From contig NZ_OY782493.1 in NCBI RefSeq assembly GCF_963677715.1, positions 372,001-436,000 of the forward strand: a stretch of 64,000 nt of DNA, given 5' to 3'. Under the pieces are notes generated by a model. It searched no databases. It was not told the origin of the DNA and worked only from the letters and a program-made list of their open reading frames with translations. Positions 44,901-54,168 of this stretch are shown here, one piece after another; the stretch's first letter is position 1, and every line of letters begins with the position of its first letter. This stretch comes from an uncultured Bacteroides sp. (GTDB lineage: Bacteria; Bacteroidota; Bacteroidia; Bacteroidales; Bacteroidaceae). The translations under genes were made by a program, and so were the position numbers.

Positions 44901-45154
44901 ACTGGCCTAGTGAAAGTGATCGCCACCCTCAGGCGCTTGATCTTCTCCGCAAGAAAGAGATAGATATGGTGGTTAATGTGCCTAAGAATCTAACCGCCGG
45001 AGAATTGGATAACGGCTATAAAATTCGTCGTGCGGCTATAGATCTGAACATTCCGCTTATAACCAATGCTCGTTTGGCCAGTGCTTTTATTTTAGCTTTC
45101 TGTACCATGAGTATAGATGATATTGCCATAAAAAGTTGGGAAGAATACAAATAA
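41918..45154 (+). CDS. carB: Carbamoyl-phosphate synthase large subunit
   Basis: 1078 aa, full length. It makes carbamoyl phosphate for pyrimidines and arginine. Two homologous ATP-grasp halves are visible: [20 protein letters not shown] near the start and [20 protein letters not shown] near residue 570, each followed by its own ATP-grasp core ([15 protein letters not shown] and [16 protein letters not shown]). The C-terminal ~140 residues are an MGS-like regulatory domain ([17 protein letters not shown]). It is the last gene of the glmS unit and is followed by a very long hairpin. Confidence 0.97.
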   Translation: [1078 protein letters not shown]

Positions 45155-45173
45155 TTATTTTTTATCTTCCCAA

Positions 45174-45239
45174 TTTATCAAATAAGAAACAGCTTACCTT
45201 TCATTAATGAAATCGGTAAGCTGTTTCTTATTTGATAAA
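45174..45239. terminator. 25-bp perfect inverted repeat after carB
   Basis: The 25 nt at 45174-45198 are the exact reverse complement of 45215-45239. The 16-nt loop is itself a palindrome (TTTCATTAATGAAA) apart from TC. No strong T-run follows on either strand, so despite its place after carB it is not a textbook terminator. The rest of 45240-45418 has no supported gene. Confidence 0.7.
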
Positions 45240-45418
45240 GCGCTTGTTTTTTAATTGGAATCTTTCAATAGTGGGATTTCTTCTTTTGAAAAAAATCCCT
45301 AAAATAGTTAATGTTGTTCTAAATATTATCCTTATTATACTTGTATAGCTTAATTGAATCATTTATATTTGTCTATATATAGTCTATCGTTTTGTTAGTA
45401 CTTGAAATAATAAATAAT

Positions 45419-46354
45419 ATGAAGAGGATTCTGGTTAGTGGAGGTGCCGGGTTTATTGGTTCACATCTTTGTACGCGATTAATAAATGAGGGACACGATG
45501 TGATATGCCTCGATAACTTTTTCACAGGTTCAAAAAACAATATAATTCATCTGATGGATAACCATCATTTTGAACTTGTTCGTCATGATGTAACCCATCC
45601 TTATACTGCCGAAGTTGATGAAATATATAATTTGGCATGCCCTGCTTCACCTATATATTATCAGTATGATGCTATACAAACCGCTAAAACTTCTGTAATG
45701 GGAGCTATTAATATGTTGGGCCTTGCTCAACGGTTAAATGCCCGAATTCTACAAGCTTCTACCAGTGAAGTGTATGGCGATCCTATTGTACATCCACAAA
45801 CCGAGGACTATTGGGGCAATGTGAATCCTATTGGCATACGCTCTTGCTACGATGAGGGGAAACGATGTGCCGAAACTTTATTCATGGACTATCACCGGCA
45901 GAACAAAGTACGCATAAAAATTATCCGCATTTTTAATACGTATGGTCCCAAGATGTTACCCCATGATGGTAGGGTGGTATCTAATTTTGTAGTTCAAGCG
46001 CTATGTAACAATGATATTACTATCTATGGTAGCGGAGAGCAAACCCGTAGCTTTCAGTATATAGACGATTTGATTGAGGGTATGGTGAGAATGATGAACA
46101 CAGACGATGATTTTGTGGGGCCAGTCAATATAGGGAATCCTAATGAATTTTCCATATTAGAACTTGCAGAGAAAGTGATTAGGCTCACCAATTCGAGTTC
46201 GAAAATAATATTTAAGCCTTTGCCGTTTGATGATCCGAAACAGAGACAGCCGGATATCTCATTAGCAAAAGAAAAACTTAATTGGCACCCAACGGTTCAA
46301 TTGGAAGAAGGGCTTGAAAATATGATTGAGTATTTTAAATATATAGCATGTTAG
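45419..46354 (+). CDS. UDP-glucuronate decarboxylase (UDP-xylose synthase)
   Basis: 311 aa from the ATG at 45419; an upstream in-frame start adds nine residues before the Rossmann strand. It belongs to the extended short-chain dehydrogenase family. [15 protein letters not shown] (residues 4-18) binds NAD. Active-site features are STSEVYGD (near 122) and the Y-x3-K catalytic pair in [11 protein letters not shown] (near 148). [16 protein letters not shown] (near 80) is characteristic of UXS-type enzymes. It makes UDP-xylose from UDP-glucuronate for surface glycans. The kinase gene follows after 32 nt. Confidence 0.92.
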   Translation: MKRILVSGGAGFIGSHLCTRLINEGHDVICLDNFFTGSKNNIIHLMDNHHFELVRHDVTHPYTAEVDEIYNLACPASPIYYQYDAIQTAKTSVMGAINMLGLAQRLNARILQASTSEVYGDPIVHPQTEDYWGNVNPIGIRSCYDEGKRCAETLFMDYHRQNKVRIKIIRIFNTYGPKMLPHDGRVVSNFVVQALCNNDITIYGSGEQTRSFQYIDDLIEGMVRMMNTDDDFVGPVNIGNPNEFSILELAEKVIRLTNSSSKIIFKPLPFDDPKQRQPDISLAKEKLNWHPTVQLEEGLENMIEYFKYIAC

Positions 46355-46386
46355 TTTTAAACTTATAAAATCCATATATAATAATC

Positions 46387-47508
46387 ATGAAAATAACTCC
46401 CTCAGAATATAGAATTCTCATTGTTGATGACGTGACGTCTAATGTCTTGTTACTGAAGGTCCTTTTAACAAATGAGAAATTTAAGACTATAACGGCTAAT
46501 AGCGGTAGACAAGCCATAGAATTGGTGGAAAAAGAACATCCTGACCTGATTTTACTCGATGTTATGATGCCCGAAATGAATGGATTTGAAGTAGCTCATT
46601 ATTTGAAAAAGGATCCTGTAACAGCAGAGATACCAATCATATTTTTAACTGCACTCAATGCTACTTCTGATGTGGTAAAAGGTTTTCAAGAGGGGGGTAA
46701 TGATTTTATTTCCAAGCCGTTTAATAAAGAAGAGTTAATCATTCGCATTACTCATCAAATTTCACTTGTTGCAGCGAAACGCATTATTCTGGCTCAGACA
46801 GAGGAGTTACAGAAAACTATTATGGGGCGTGATAAACTTTATTCGGTTATAGCTCATGACCTTCGTTCTCCTGTGGGGTCTATTAAAATGGTCTTGAATA
46901 TGCTTATCTTGAATTTGCCCAGTTCCAAGATCGGTACGGAAATGTATGAGCTGTTAACAATGGCAAATCAAACAACGGAAGATGTTTTTTCGTTATTGGA
47001 TAACTTGCTGAAATGGACAAAAAGTCAGATTGGCCGGATGAAGGTGGTATATCAGGATATTGATGTGGTTGAGGTAATTGAAGGGGTTGTTGAGGTTTTC
47101 TCTATGGTAGCCGCTGCAAAGAAAATAAATATTCATTCTCAGTTGCCTGATGAATTAATAGCGCATGGTGATATTGACATGGTAAAAACTGTTATTCGGA
47201 ATCTTTTGAGCAATGCCATTAAATTTAGTAATGAAGGAGCTGATATTTGGGTTATTGTGGAGGCAGAGAATGATATGGCAGTTATAAGTGTCAAAGACCA
47301 GGGTTGCGGTATTGATGAAGAAGGGCAGAAGAAATTACTGCATACAGACACGCACTTCAGTACTTTTGGCACGAATAATGAAGAAGGGTCCGGCTTGGGG
47401 CTGCTTCTTTGCAAGGATTTTGCACAGAAGAACGGTGGTGATTTGTGGTTTGTTTCGGCCAAGGGCAAAGGATCAACGTTTAGTTTTTCGGTTCCTTTGA
47501 AAAAATAG
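46387..47508 (+). CDS. Hybrid receiver-histidine kinase
   Basis: 373 aa. The order is receiver (1-125), HisKA (about 145-215) and HATPase (about 255-373), with no membrane helix, so it is cytosolic. The receiver has Asp-Asp in LIVDDV (14-15), phospho-acceptor Asp58 in LILLDVMMPEM and Lys110 in FISKPFNK. The phospho-His is His157 in YSVIAHDLRSP. ATP-binding boxes are NLLSNAIKFS, VKDQGCGID and GSGLGLLLCKDF. Receiver first, kinase second is the reverse of common hybrid kinases. Because it takes phosphate at both ends, it may sit in the middle of a relay. It is 32 nt after the UDP-xylose synthase; a glycan connection is only suggested. Confidence 0.92.
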   Translation: MKITPSEYRILIVDDVTSNVLLLKVLLTNEKFKTITANSGRQAIELVEKEHPDLILLDVMMPEMNGFEVAHYLKKDPVTAEIPIIFLTALNATSDVVKGFQEGGNDFISKPFNKEELIIRITHQISLVAAKRIILAQTEELQKTIMGRDKLYSVIAHDLRSPVGSIKMVLNMLILNLPSSKIGTEMYELLTMANQTTEDVFSLLDNLLKWTKSQIGRMKVVYQDIDVVEVIEGVVEVFSMVAAAKKINIHSQLPDELIAHGDIDMVKTVIRNLLSNAIKFSNEGADIWVIVEAENDMAVISVKDQGCGIDEEGQKKLLHTDTHFSTFGTNNEEGSGLGLLLCKDFAQKNGGDLWFVSAKGKGSTFSFSVPLKK

Positions 47509-47519
47509 TATTTTGAAAT

Positions 47520-47561
47520 CATTGCCTATTGTGTGAAACTTATTTTACACAATAGGCAATG
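47520..47561. terminator. Bidirectional terminator between kinase and addB-like gene
   Basis: A perfect 15-bp stem (47520-47534 with 47547-47561) with a 12-nt loop leads into T8 on the plus strand. It separates two convergent genes. Confidence 0.88.
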
Positions 47562-47571
47562 ATTTTTTTTG

Positions 47572-50433
47572 TTATCTTCTGCACAAGGATTTGAAGTCAC
47601 AGTATTCGCATGTTTTGACGAATTCTGTTTGAGAAAAGGCCTCTTCAGGGTTATAAATTTCTTCGAGCAGAATTTGCAGGTGGTTGCGAAACTCATCTTC
47701 GAAAAGCGAAAAGTCATTCACCGGCATTTTGGGCTTGCGGGGTTCTCCTATTTCAATGACGGGTGAGTAGGTTTCTGACGCGGCGCGATGTATATACAAT
47801 AGAGACGGCGCTACCTTTAATGATTGCTTACGACTCATGATGGCTGCATATAGAAATGTTTGAAAGATGTAATTGGGGCGCCCTTCGGCAGGGGTGAATA
47901 GTTGTTCTACATTGGCCGGTGTTTTGGGGGTTCCTCCTGTTTTGTAATCTACGATGCGCAGTGTGCCGTCTTTGCTATCTATTCGATCAATAATGCCACC
48001 TATCTTGAGTGTAATGTTACCGTTAGTGGCTTTTATTTCCATCTTTTCGCTTACCCGTTCTTCCATGGCTATCATCTCAAAGGGGGCATATAGTAAATCG
48101 TTGCGTAGCAACTGGCGGAGATAGGATACTATTACCTTTGAATTGATTTGCTGCGTTCCGTTATATTCGGGCTTCTCCGACGGATCAACATGAAAGAATT
48201 CTTTTTTAAAGGCAGCATCTACGTAGCTTTGCAATTTAACGTCATTGCGTAGTGTTTTCTCTAAATCTTCCTTGCGTATTAACTTTCCATTTTTTGTTAA
48301 TTCGGTATAAATTAATTGTGCCGCAAGGTGAAAGATACTTCCAAACTTAGCGGAATCTATTTCGGCATTTACTTCGTCTTGAACTTTTAAACGGGCTACG
48401 TATCGATAATAAAACCTCAGCTGGCAGTCCAGATACGTATTTAAGGCTGATGGAGAGAAGCTGGCTTTGGGATTGCGCTGAGTGTCGTAATTCTCATGCA
48501 GTACTTGCATCACATCGGCCGTTTTTTCTATGCGAATCTTCGTTCCACTTTGCGGTGATTGTCCGGCTTCAAGGAACTCCCTACTTATGGGATGTGGCCA
48601 TTCGATTAGGAATTGAAGCATGAAGCGCGACCATTCTCCCCGGTTTAATCCGTTAGAAGAGGTGTTATACAACAACGTAATATCCTCTGCACGCTGTATG
48701 AGCCTGTAAAAATAGTAAGCGTAGACAGCATTCTTGTGCTCAATGGTAGTCATGCCGAAGGCTTTACGCAGATTGTACGGAATAAAGGATGACTCTCCAC
48801 TGGTCTTGGGCAATTGCCCTTCATTGAGAGACATGATAATCAGGTTCTTGAAGTCGAGGTTACGAGTTTCAAGTACCCCCATTACCTGCATACCAATAGC
48901 CGGCTCGCCGTGAAACGGGATGTTGGCGGCAGATAACAGCTTGCTTAGCAGCCTTTTAAAAGTATCTGTTTGTATTTGTAATTCTTTGCTCTCTATCAAA
49001 CTCAGCAGGCGGTTTACCATCGTAAAACTCTTAAAAAGCGATTCACGATACAGCTGATTGAAGATGTCATCTGCTTCATGTTCCTGTCTGTATAAAGTAG
49101 CCACTTCTTTTAGCAGTTCAATGAGGTATTTGCAAAGATCGGGCAGGTTATTGCAGGGAGTAAAAAGCCTGCTCAAGAAATCATCTTGCTTTAGTTCCGA
49201 TGGTAGCGGGTAGAATCGGTTGTTATGTGTCAGGTCCTTCTCCAGCATTTCTGCCTGCTTGGATAATTGACGGGTATAAGGGTGCTTCAAAACCGATAGT
49301 ACGGAGGCATAAGTGTAACGTCCTGTTTCCGGTCGATAGCCGGTGGTTTGCAATTCCAGCAAAGCATTGATATAACTGAATGCAGGTGTTTGTGCCAGTG
49401 GAAACCCCATGGTGATATTTACGTTTTTTACTTCAGCCGGAATGGAGTGGAGCACGGGGAGTAACAACGTTTCGTTGCACAACACTACGGCATTTTCTTT
49501 CTCCTTTTCAGTCAGTGTAGAACGTACCCATTCGGGCAGGTAGCGCGCTTGTGCATTTTCGGTAGGCGAGGAGATGAAACGTACCTTCTTGGGTTTGCGC
49601 AGAATATCGAAATGTTCCTCGGAAAGCTGTGAAGGAAAACGTTTCAGGTTGCGGTTGATAAACTCTCCGGCTTCGTGCTTATAATGAGGCATACGGGTGT
49701 AAAACACATCATAATCCCAATAGAAAAGAGCTTTACCGGCTTCTTGCAGCTTGTCGAAGAATTTTGTTTCGACTTTGTTTAACACGTTAAATCCCACAAA
49801 TACATATTTGTCATACTTCAGCGTCTCCACATCCAGTTGTTCTATCACACTGCGGTAAAGCATGCCTTCGTAGGCAATACCCAATGAGGCTAAATTTTCG
49901 TGATAACGGTTGTAAATGCTGTTAAGTTTATCCCACAGGGAGATGAACTTCTCTTTTAGTTGTGTGCGGCGTTCGATGGAGAAATTCTGAAAGAATTGTT
50001 GAATGGCCTCTTCTTGTTCCTCATCCAGAAAGTCGTATCCATCCATGATGTTTTTCAAGTCTTGTAAGTTGCTGAATAGTTTATCTGCATCTACCAGATT
50101 CTTGTCAACATCATCAAAGTCACTAATGAGCAGTTCGCCCCAGAAATAAAATTCATCAAGTGATTCTTCGCTTTTGGTCTCTTCACGGAATACTTTGTAC
50201 AGCTCGCACACTAACCGGATGGGATCGCCCAGTTTCAGTGTGGCGAGCTGTTGAAACAGTTCGCTGATGCTGACATAAGCAGGAGACCAAATCGGACGAT
50301 TTGACTCATCGGCCAGATATTCGTTAAAGAAGAGACCGGCACGTTTATTGGGAAATACAATCGCTACGCGAGACAGATCGTTTCCTGTTTTTGCATAAAT
50401 ATCTTTGGCTACTAGTTGTAGAAATGTTTCCAT
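47572..50433 (-). CDS. addB: AddB-like PD-(D/E)XK nuclease of a recombination complex
   Basis: 953 aa. The N-terminal part has VAIVFPNKRAGLFFNEYLA, a degenerate helicase-like fold as in AddB. The C-terminal RecB-type nuclease domain has IDSKDGTLRIVDYKTGG (Asp and Lys of the nuclease). One Cys near residue 670 and three in the last 16 residues (CEYCDFKSLC) can hold the 4Fe-4S cluster of AddB nucleases. It starts 27 nt after the AddA-like gene, so the two form a double-strand-break resection complex. Sequence divergence from Firmicutes AddB is large, as usual in Bacteroidetes. Confidence 0.88.
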   Translation of the reverse strand: METFLQLVAKDIYAKTGNDLSRVAIVFPNKRAGLFFNEYLADESNRPIWSPAYVSISELFQQLATLKLGDPIRLVCELYKVFREETKSEESLDEFYFWGELLISDFDDVDKNLVDADKLFSNLQDLKNIMDGYDFLDEEQEEAIQQFFQNFSIERRTQLKEKFISLWDKLNSIYNRYHENLASLGIAYEGMLYRSVIEQLDVETLKYDKYVFVGFNVLNKVETKFFDKLQEAGKALFYWDYDVFYTRMPHYKHEAGEFINRNLKRFPSQLSEEHFDILRKPKKVRFISSPTENAQARYLPEWVRSTLTEKEKENAVVLCNETLLLPVLHSIPAEVKNVNITMGFPLAQTPAFSYINALLELQTTGYRPETGRYTYASVLSVLKHPYTRQLSKQAEMLEKDLTHNNRFYPLPSELKQDDFLSRLFTPCNNLPDLCKYLIELLKEVATLYRQEHEADDIFNQLYRESLFKSFTMVNRLLSLIESKELQIQTDTFKRLLSKLLSAANIPFHGEPAIGMQVMGVLETRNLDFKNLIIMSLNEGQLPKTSGESSFIPYNLRKAFGMTTIEHKNAVYAYYFYRLIQRAEDITLLYNTSSNGLNRGEWSRFMLQFLIEWPHPISREFLEAGQSPQSGTKIRIEKTADVMQVLHENYDTQRNPKASFSPSALNTYLDCQLRFYYRYVARLKVQDEVNAEIDSAKFGSIFHLAAQLIYTELTKNGKLIRKEDLEKTLRNDVKLQSYVDAAFKKEFFHVDPSEKPEYNGTQQINSKVIVSYLRQLLRNDLLYAPFEMIAMEERVSEKMEIKATNGNITLKIGGIIDRIDSKDGTLRIVDYKTGGTPKTPANVEQLFTPAEGRPNYIFQTFLYAAIMSRKQSLKVAPSLLYIHRAASETYSPVIEIGEPRKPKMPVNDFSLFEDEFRNHLQILLEEIYNPEEAFSQTEFVKTCEYCDFKSLCRR

Positions 50434-50460
50434 GGTGATGCTACGGATTATATTGATTCA

Positions 50461-53400
50461 TTATCTATCGGTTGGTGTTACACTCTCTATTGTGCCCTCT
50501 TCTACGTACCATAAGTACCCTGAGATGTTTGTATAGCTCATTTGAGAAAGCAACGACATGTATCCCTGAACCTGCTTGTTATATTTCTTGTTTTTTTTAC
50601 CGAATTTAAAGTCCACTACTACCACCTGATTGTTTTTCATCATCACGCGGTCGGGACGCCGGGTTTGGAGCGTTCCGTCTTCTTTGTAAAGAATGGCACA
50701 TTCATTAAACAACAACCATTCGCCCGAATACCAATTGCGTATGAGAGGTAGTAAGAAGGCTCTCTGAGTGATGCTTCGTATCTCTTCTTCTGCTTCCTCA
50801 CTCCCTATAACACCCTCGAATATTAAACGCTGTATGGCAGGCTCAATGTCTGCTTCCGTTTCAATGGCAGAAAACAGTGTGTGTAATAGCTTTCCGCGAT
50901 CAATGAATCTGTTTTCGGATTCCTCCTCACCAACGCCCTGAATAAAATCGGCCGAGCGGTTAGACTGCCTGAACTCAATGTCGTGTCGCATCGATTCCAT
51001 ACTGACAGGCCTTTTATCAGGTTTTTGCAGCAGTTTATTGGTTATTTCGGTGGTCTTTTCTTCCTCGGAAGCACAAAGCTGTCCGTATTCATAAGGCATC
51101 TCTTCGTCCCATTCTGCATTCTCTTGTGCAGCTACCTGCGGCAGTGCTTTTTGCAATAAATCAGAGACCGTATTTCGCTGTCCTTTCTTTGACCATATAA
51201 TTAAGTTTTTACCCGCACGGGTAAAGGCCACATAAAGAAGATTGAGGTTATCCACCCACAACTGTAACTGTTCGCGCAGGTAATCGTCATGATAGGCGGA
51301 CTCAGCCATTTGCGAAGAGTAATTGACGGGTACAATATCGAGACCGTTAAGCGGTTCTTCTTCGGGGATGCACCATACCAGTTGGTTGTTCGTTTCGTTT
51401 TCCAGTTTCCAATCGCAAAAAGGAAGGAGTACGGTGTGAAACTCCAACCCTTTAGATTTATGAATGGAGAAGATGCGAATGCCCTCTATCTCACCGCTGG
51501 GGATGGTTTTGCTGCAAAGCGTCTCTTCCCAAAAGCGGATAAAGGCATCCGGATCGGAGGAGTTGCTTTGCAGGTAATCCGTCACAGCATCGAAGAAGGC
51601 AAACAGGTAGGCATCTTGCTGCACAATCTTGTTCATTTCGAAGATACTGAAAAGTTCTTCCAACACTTCGTACAGAGGCATGAGGCGCAATGCATTTCTG
51701 TTGTCGATGAATGACTTAGGTAGAAACTCCTCTGCCGGGCGGAGCAGAAGAGTGTTCATGTCGGTTTCTTTTTTCAACACTTCTGTTTGGTAAGCTACGG
51801 CCAGTTGTGCACAAGCTATTTTATTGTCCGGGTTGGAGAGGTAACGCAAAGCATCTACCATCATGCAGACAGAGAGCGAAGCATCGAGCCGGAAAGCTTC
51901 ATCGGAAACTATTTTGCAATTCATCTCCTTATCGAAATAATCGGCTATGCGGGGGATGTTTTTGTTTTTGCGCACCAAAATAGCCATGTCGTTCATGCGG
52001 ACGCCGCTGCTAAGCAGGTGCCGTACTTCTTCGCTCAGACTAACGAGTGTCTGCTCCGTATAGTCGCGTTCTTCATCGGGCTCCAGAAAAGAGACCTTGA
52101 CATATCCTTTCACCTCTTTGCGGGGAGATTCCTGCTCCACATCCGCATAAGCTTTTTGCAATGCTTCGCAGTTGGTACCCTGTTGTGCCTGATACAAATC
52201 GTTGAAGTATCCCACTGCCGCTTTGAATATCCGATTATTGAAACGTATAATGTTTGTTTCGCTTCGTCGGTTGGTTTTCAGCGTTTCCTCGCGGATAGGA
52301 AAATGCCCGATGTGGTCGTTTAATCCGTTCAGAATGCCCCAGTCGCCGTTCCTCCAGCGATAGATAGATTGCTTTACGTCGCCCACAATAAGGCTGTCGG
52401 CCCCCTGAGAAAGACCTTCCAGTAATAATAGTTTGAAATTATCCCACTGCATGCGGCTGGTGTCCTGAAACTCATCAATCATCACGTTGCGGATGTTTGT
52501 CCCGATTTTCTCGAATACAAATGATGAATCACCGTCTTTCACTAATCGGTGCAGCAATGCGTTGGTATCTGATAGCAGGAAACGATTATTCTCTTTATTC
52601 AGTTCGCGCACCTCTTCGTCGATGCCTGCCAGCAGTTGCACTTTGTTGAGGTGCTGCATGGAGAGGCGGCAGCTGTTTACTATCCGGTTGTTACGGATGC
52701 GGAACTCTTCGGCATCTTTTAGCAAAGGCAGCAGGCTCGATGAGGCGAGCTCAAGAATATCGGCATAGCGTGGCGAACTTTTGGCTGCCCAGTTCAGTTC
52801 ATCTTCCAGGCATTTTTCTACCGTTGCGTTGCGAATATCATTGCCCAACAGGCCATTGTTTAATTTGCGAAAGTAGCTGCCTATGCCGCGTGAGCCTCCT
52901 TTCAAATCGTCGGCATTGAGGCCATGTCCATCCAGCTCCCCTTCAAACTGATCATAGAATCCCTTCATTTGTTCCAATGCCTCTTTGAGCATCTCGTTCA
53001 GTTGCCGGCGATATTCTTTGATAACATTCGGATCTTTCAACCGTTTGCGCAACCCTTCCCCCTTCTCTATGTATCCTTCGTCGAATATGTTGCGGCCGAA
53101 ACTTTTCACTTCATCAGCCACGTTCCAGCGTTTGTCGTCGGCTATTCGTTCATTGATATAATCGAGCAACCATGTCAGCATCGGAGAGGTAGGGCCGAGC
53201 TTCTCAATCATTGAATCTACCGCATCGCTAAGTACCTCGGCATTGTTTAACTCTATATTCAGGTTGGGGCTCAATTCCAGTTCGCGTGCCAGGTTGCGCA
53301 TCACCGACTGAAAGAAAGAATCGATAGTCTCTACCCGAAAACGACTGTAATCGTGCAGCATGTAGTTGAGTGCTTTTCCGGCAGCTTCGCCTACTTCTGT

Positions 53401-53646
53401 TTCTGTTCTGCCGGTTTCTTCAGTAATTCTTTGCAGATAGTGATCGGAGTCTTTATCTTTAGTCCATATGCCATACAGCTGACTAAGAATACGCTCTTTC
53501 ATCTCCGCCGTGGCTTTGTTCGTAAACGTCACGGCGAGTATTTGCCGGTAGGCATGCGGGTTGAGAATCAGCAATTTAATATACTCAACGGCCAACGTAA
53601 ATGTTTTGCCCGATCCAGCAGATGCTTTGTATACAAGGAGTTCCAT
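50461..53646 (-). CDS. addA: AddA-like UvrD/Rep helicase-nuclease
   Basis: 1061 aa. The UvrD-family helicase has Walker A ASAGSGKTFTLA (residues 8-19), TFTNKATAEMK near 41, DEFQDTS (motif II, near 392), VGDVKQSIYRWR, and HKSKGLEF (motif V). A RecB-type nuclease ends the protein with VVVVDFKFGKK (near 1010). It pairs with the AddB-like gene downstream. Function is processing of double-strand breaks for RecA loading. The start at MELLVYKASAGSGK leaves almost no residues before Walker A, as in this family. Confidence 0.92.
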   Translation of the reverse strand: MELLVYKASAGSGKTFTLAVEYIKLLILNPHAYRQILAVTFTNKATAEMKERILSQLYGIWTKDKDSDHYLQRITEETGRTETEVGEAAGKALNYMLHDYSRFRVETIDSFFQSVMRNLARELELSPNLNIELNNAEVLSDAVDSMIEKLGPTSPMLTWLLDYINERIADDKRWNVADEVKSFGRNIFDEGYIEKGEGLRKRLKDPNVIKEYRRQLNEMLKEALEQMKGFYDQFEGELDGHGLNADDLKGGSRGIGSYFRKLNNGLLGNDIRNATVEKCLEDELNWAAKSSPRYADILELASSSLLPLLKDAEEFRIRNNRIVNSCRLSMQHLNKVQLLAGIDEEVRELNKENNRFLLSDTNALLHRLVKDGDSSFVFEKIGTNIRNVMIDEFQDTSRMQWDNFKLLLLEGLSQGADSLIVGDVKQSIYRWRNGDWGILNGLNDHIGHFPIREETLKTNRRSETNIIRFNNRIFKAAVGYFNDLYQAQQGTNCEALQKAYADVEQESPRKEVKGYVKVSFLEPDEERDYTEQTLVSLSEEVRHLLSSGVRMNDMAILVRKNKNIPRIADYFDKEMNCKIVSDEAFRLDASLSVCMMVDALRYLSNPDNKIACAQLAVAYQTEVLKKETDMNTLLLRPAEEFLPKSFIDNRNALRLMPLYEVLEELFSIFEMNKIVQQDAYLFAFFDAVTDYLQSNSSDPDAFIRFWEETLCSKTIPSGEIEGIRIFSIHKSKGLEFHTVLLPFCDWKLENETNNQLVWCIPEEEPLNGLDIVPVNYSSQMAESAYHDDYLREQLQLWVDNLNLLYVAFTRAGKNLIIWSKKGQRNTVSDLLQKALPQVAAQENAEWDEEMPYEYGQLCASEEEKTTEITNKLLQKPDKRPVSMESMRHDIEFRQSNRSADFIQGVGEEESENRFIDRGKLLHTLFSAIETEADIEPAIQRLIFEGVIGSEEAEEEIRSITQRAFLLPLIRNWYSGEWLLFNECAILYKEDGTLQTRRPDRVMMKNNQVVVVDFKFGKKNKKYNKQVQGYMSLLSQMSYTNISGYLWYVEEGTIESVTPTDR

Positions 53647-53838
53647 GTTTTATTTTATCAGTGGTGAGTGATTCAAATTCATTCTTGCAAATATACAAAA
53701 TAATCGTTTAATAACAACGGATAAAAACAATATACTATTTTCTGTAACATGCCTGCAAAAATAAGCACAAGCCTCAGCACTAGATTATTCCGTGCATCTT
53801 TGTCGTTCCTTTACGAATAACTACAAAATTCAGAACGT

Positions 53839-54102
53839 ATGAATGCAAAAGAAAACTTATTGCTGTTTGTAGCACACATTGTTCGGTTCAATCGGCTTCG
53901 GGCTCGCCAGGATAGAGACCGGTTACAATACGTCCGATGGCCCATAATACACTATGTTATGACGATAACAAAGCATGTAATCCGAATAACAAGAGAGGTA
54001 ATTAAAACAGGTTTACATATAATGGGTACCGTAGTAGCATCTATTCATGACAGCGAGGCAGCCTATCTGTTGATGCGACCCAAGAAACAGTCAAAATTGT
54101 AG
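53839..54102 (+). CDS. Small basic protein of unknown function
   Basis: 87 aa. I do not recognise it. It is rich in Arg, Lys, His and Ile/Val; MTITKHVIRITREVIKTGLHI is amphipathic, and there is no signal peptide or metal motif. A -7-like CATCTTTG lies about 39 nt upstream. The next gene (map) has its own promoter. Composition fits a real small gene but conservation cannot be judged here; it could be a chance frame in a 580-nt gap. Confidence 0.45.
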   Translation: MNAKENLLLFVAHIVRFNRLRARQDRDRLQYVRWPIIHYVMTITKHVIRITREVIKTGLHIMGTVVASIHDSEAAYLLMRPKKQSKL

Positions 54103-54160
54103 CTATGAAATTATTAATTAATAAAATTTAAACAGGCTCTTGGCATAAAAGAATTATCCG

Positions 54161-54168
54161 TACTTTTG
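54161..54168 (+). promoter_or_regulatory. -7 promoter element of map
   Basis: TACTTTTG matches TAnnTTTG and lies 60 nt before the map start, between the small gene and map. Confidence 0.6.

Noticed and set aside
51289..52323. Two long open frames (141 and 178 codons) on the plus strand inside the AddA-like gene
   Set aside because: They lie antisense within a well-supported helicase gene, have no recognisable domain and mirror its codon bias.
47572..53646. Helicase-nuclease pair as an anti-phage defence system
   Set aside because: The domain order and Fe-S cysteines are those of housekeeping AddAB; no other defence genes are nearby.
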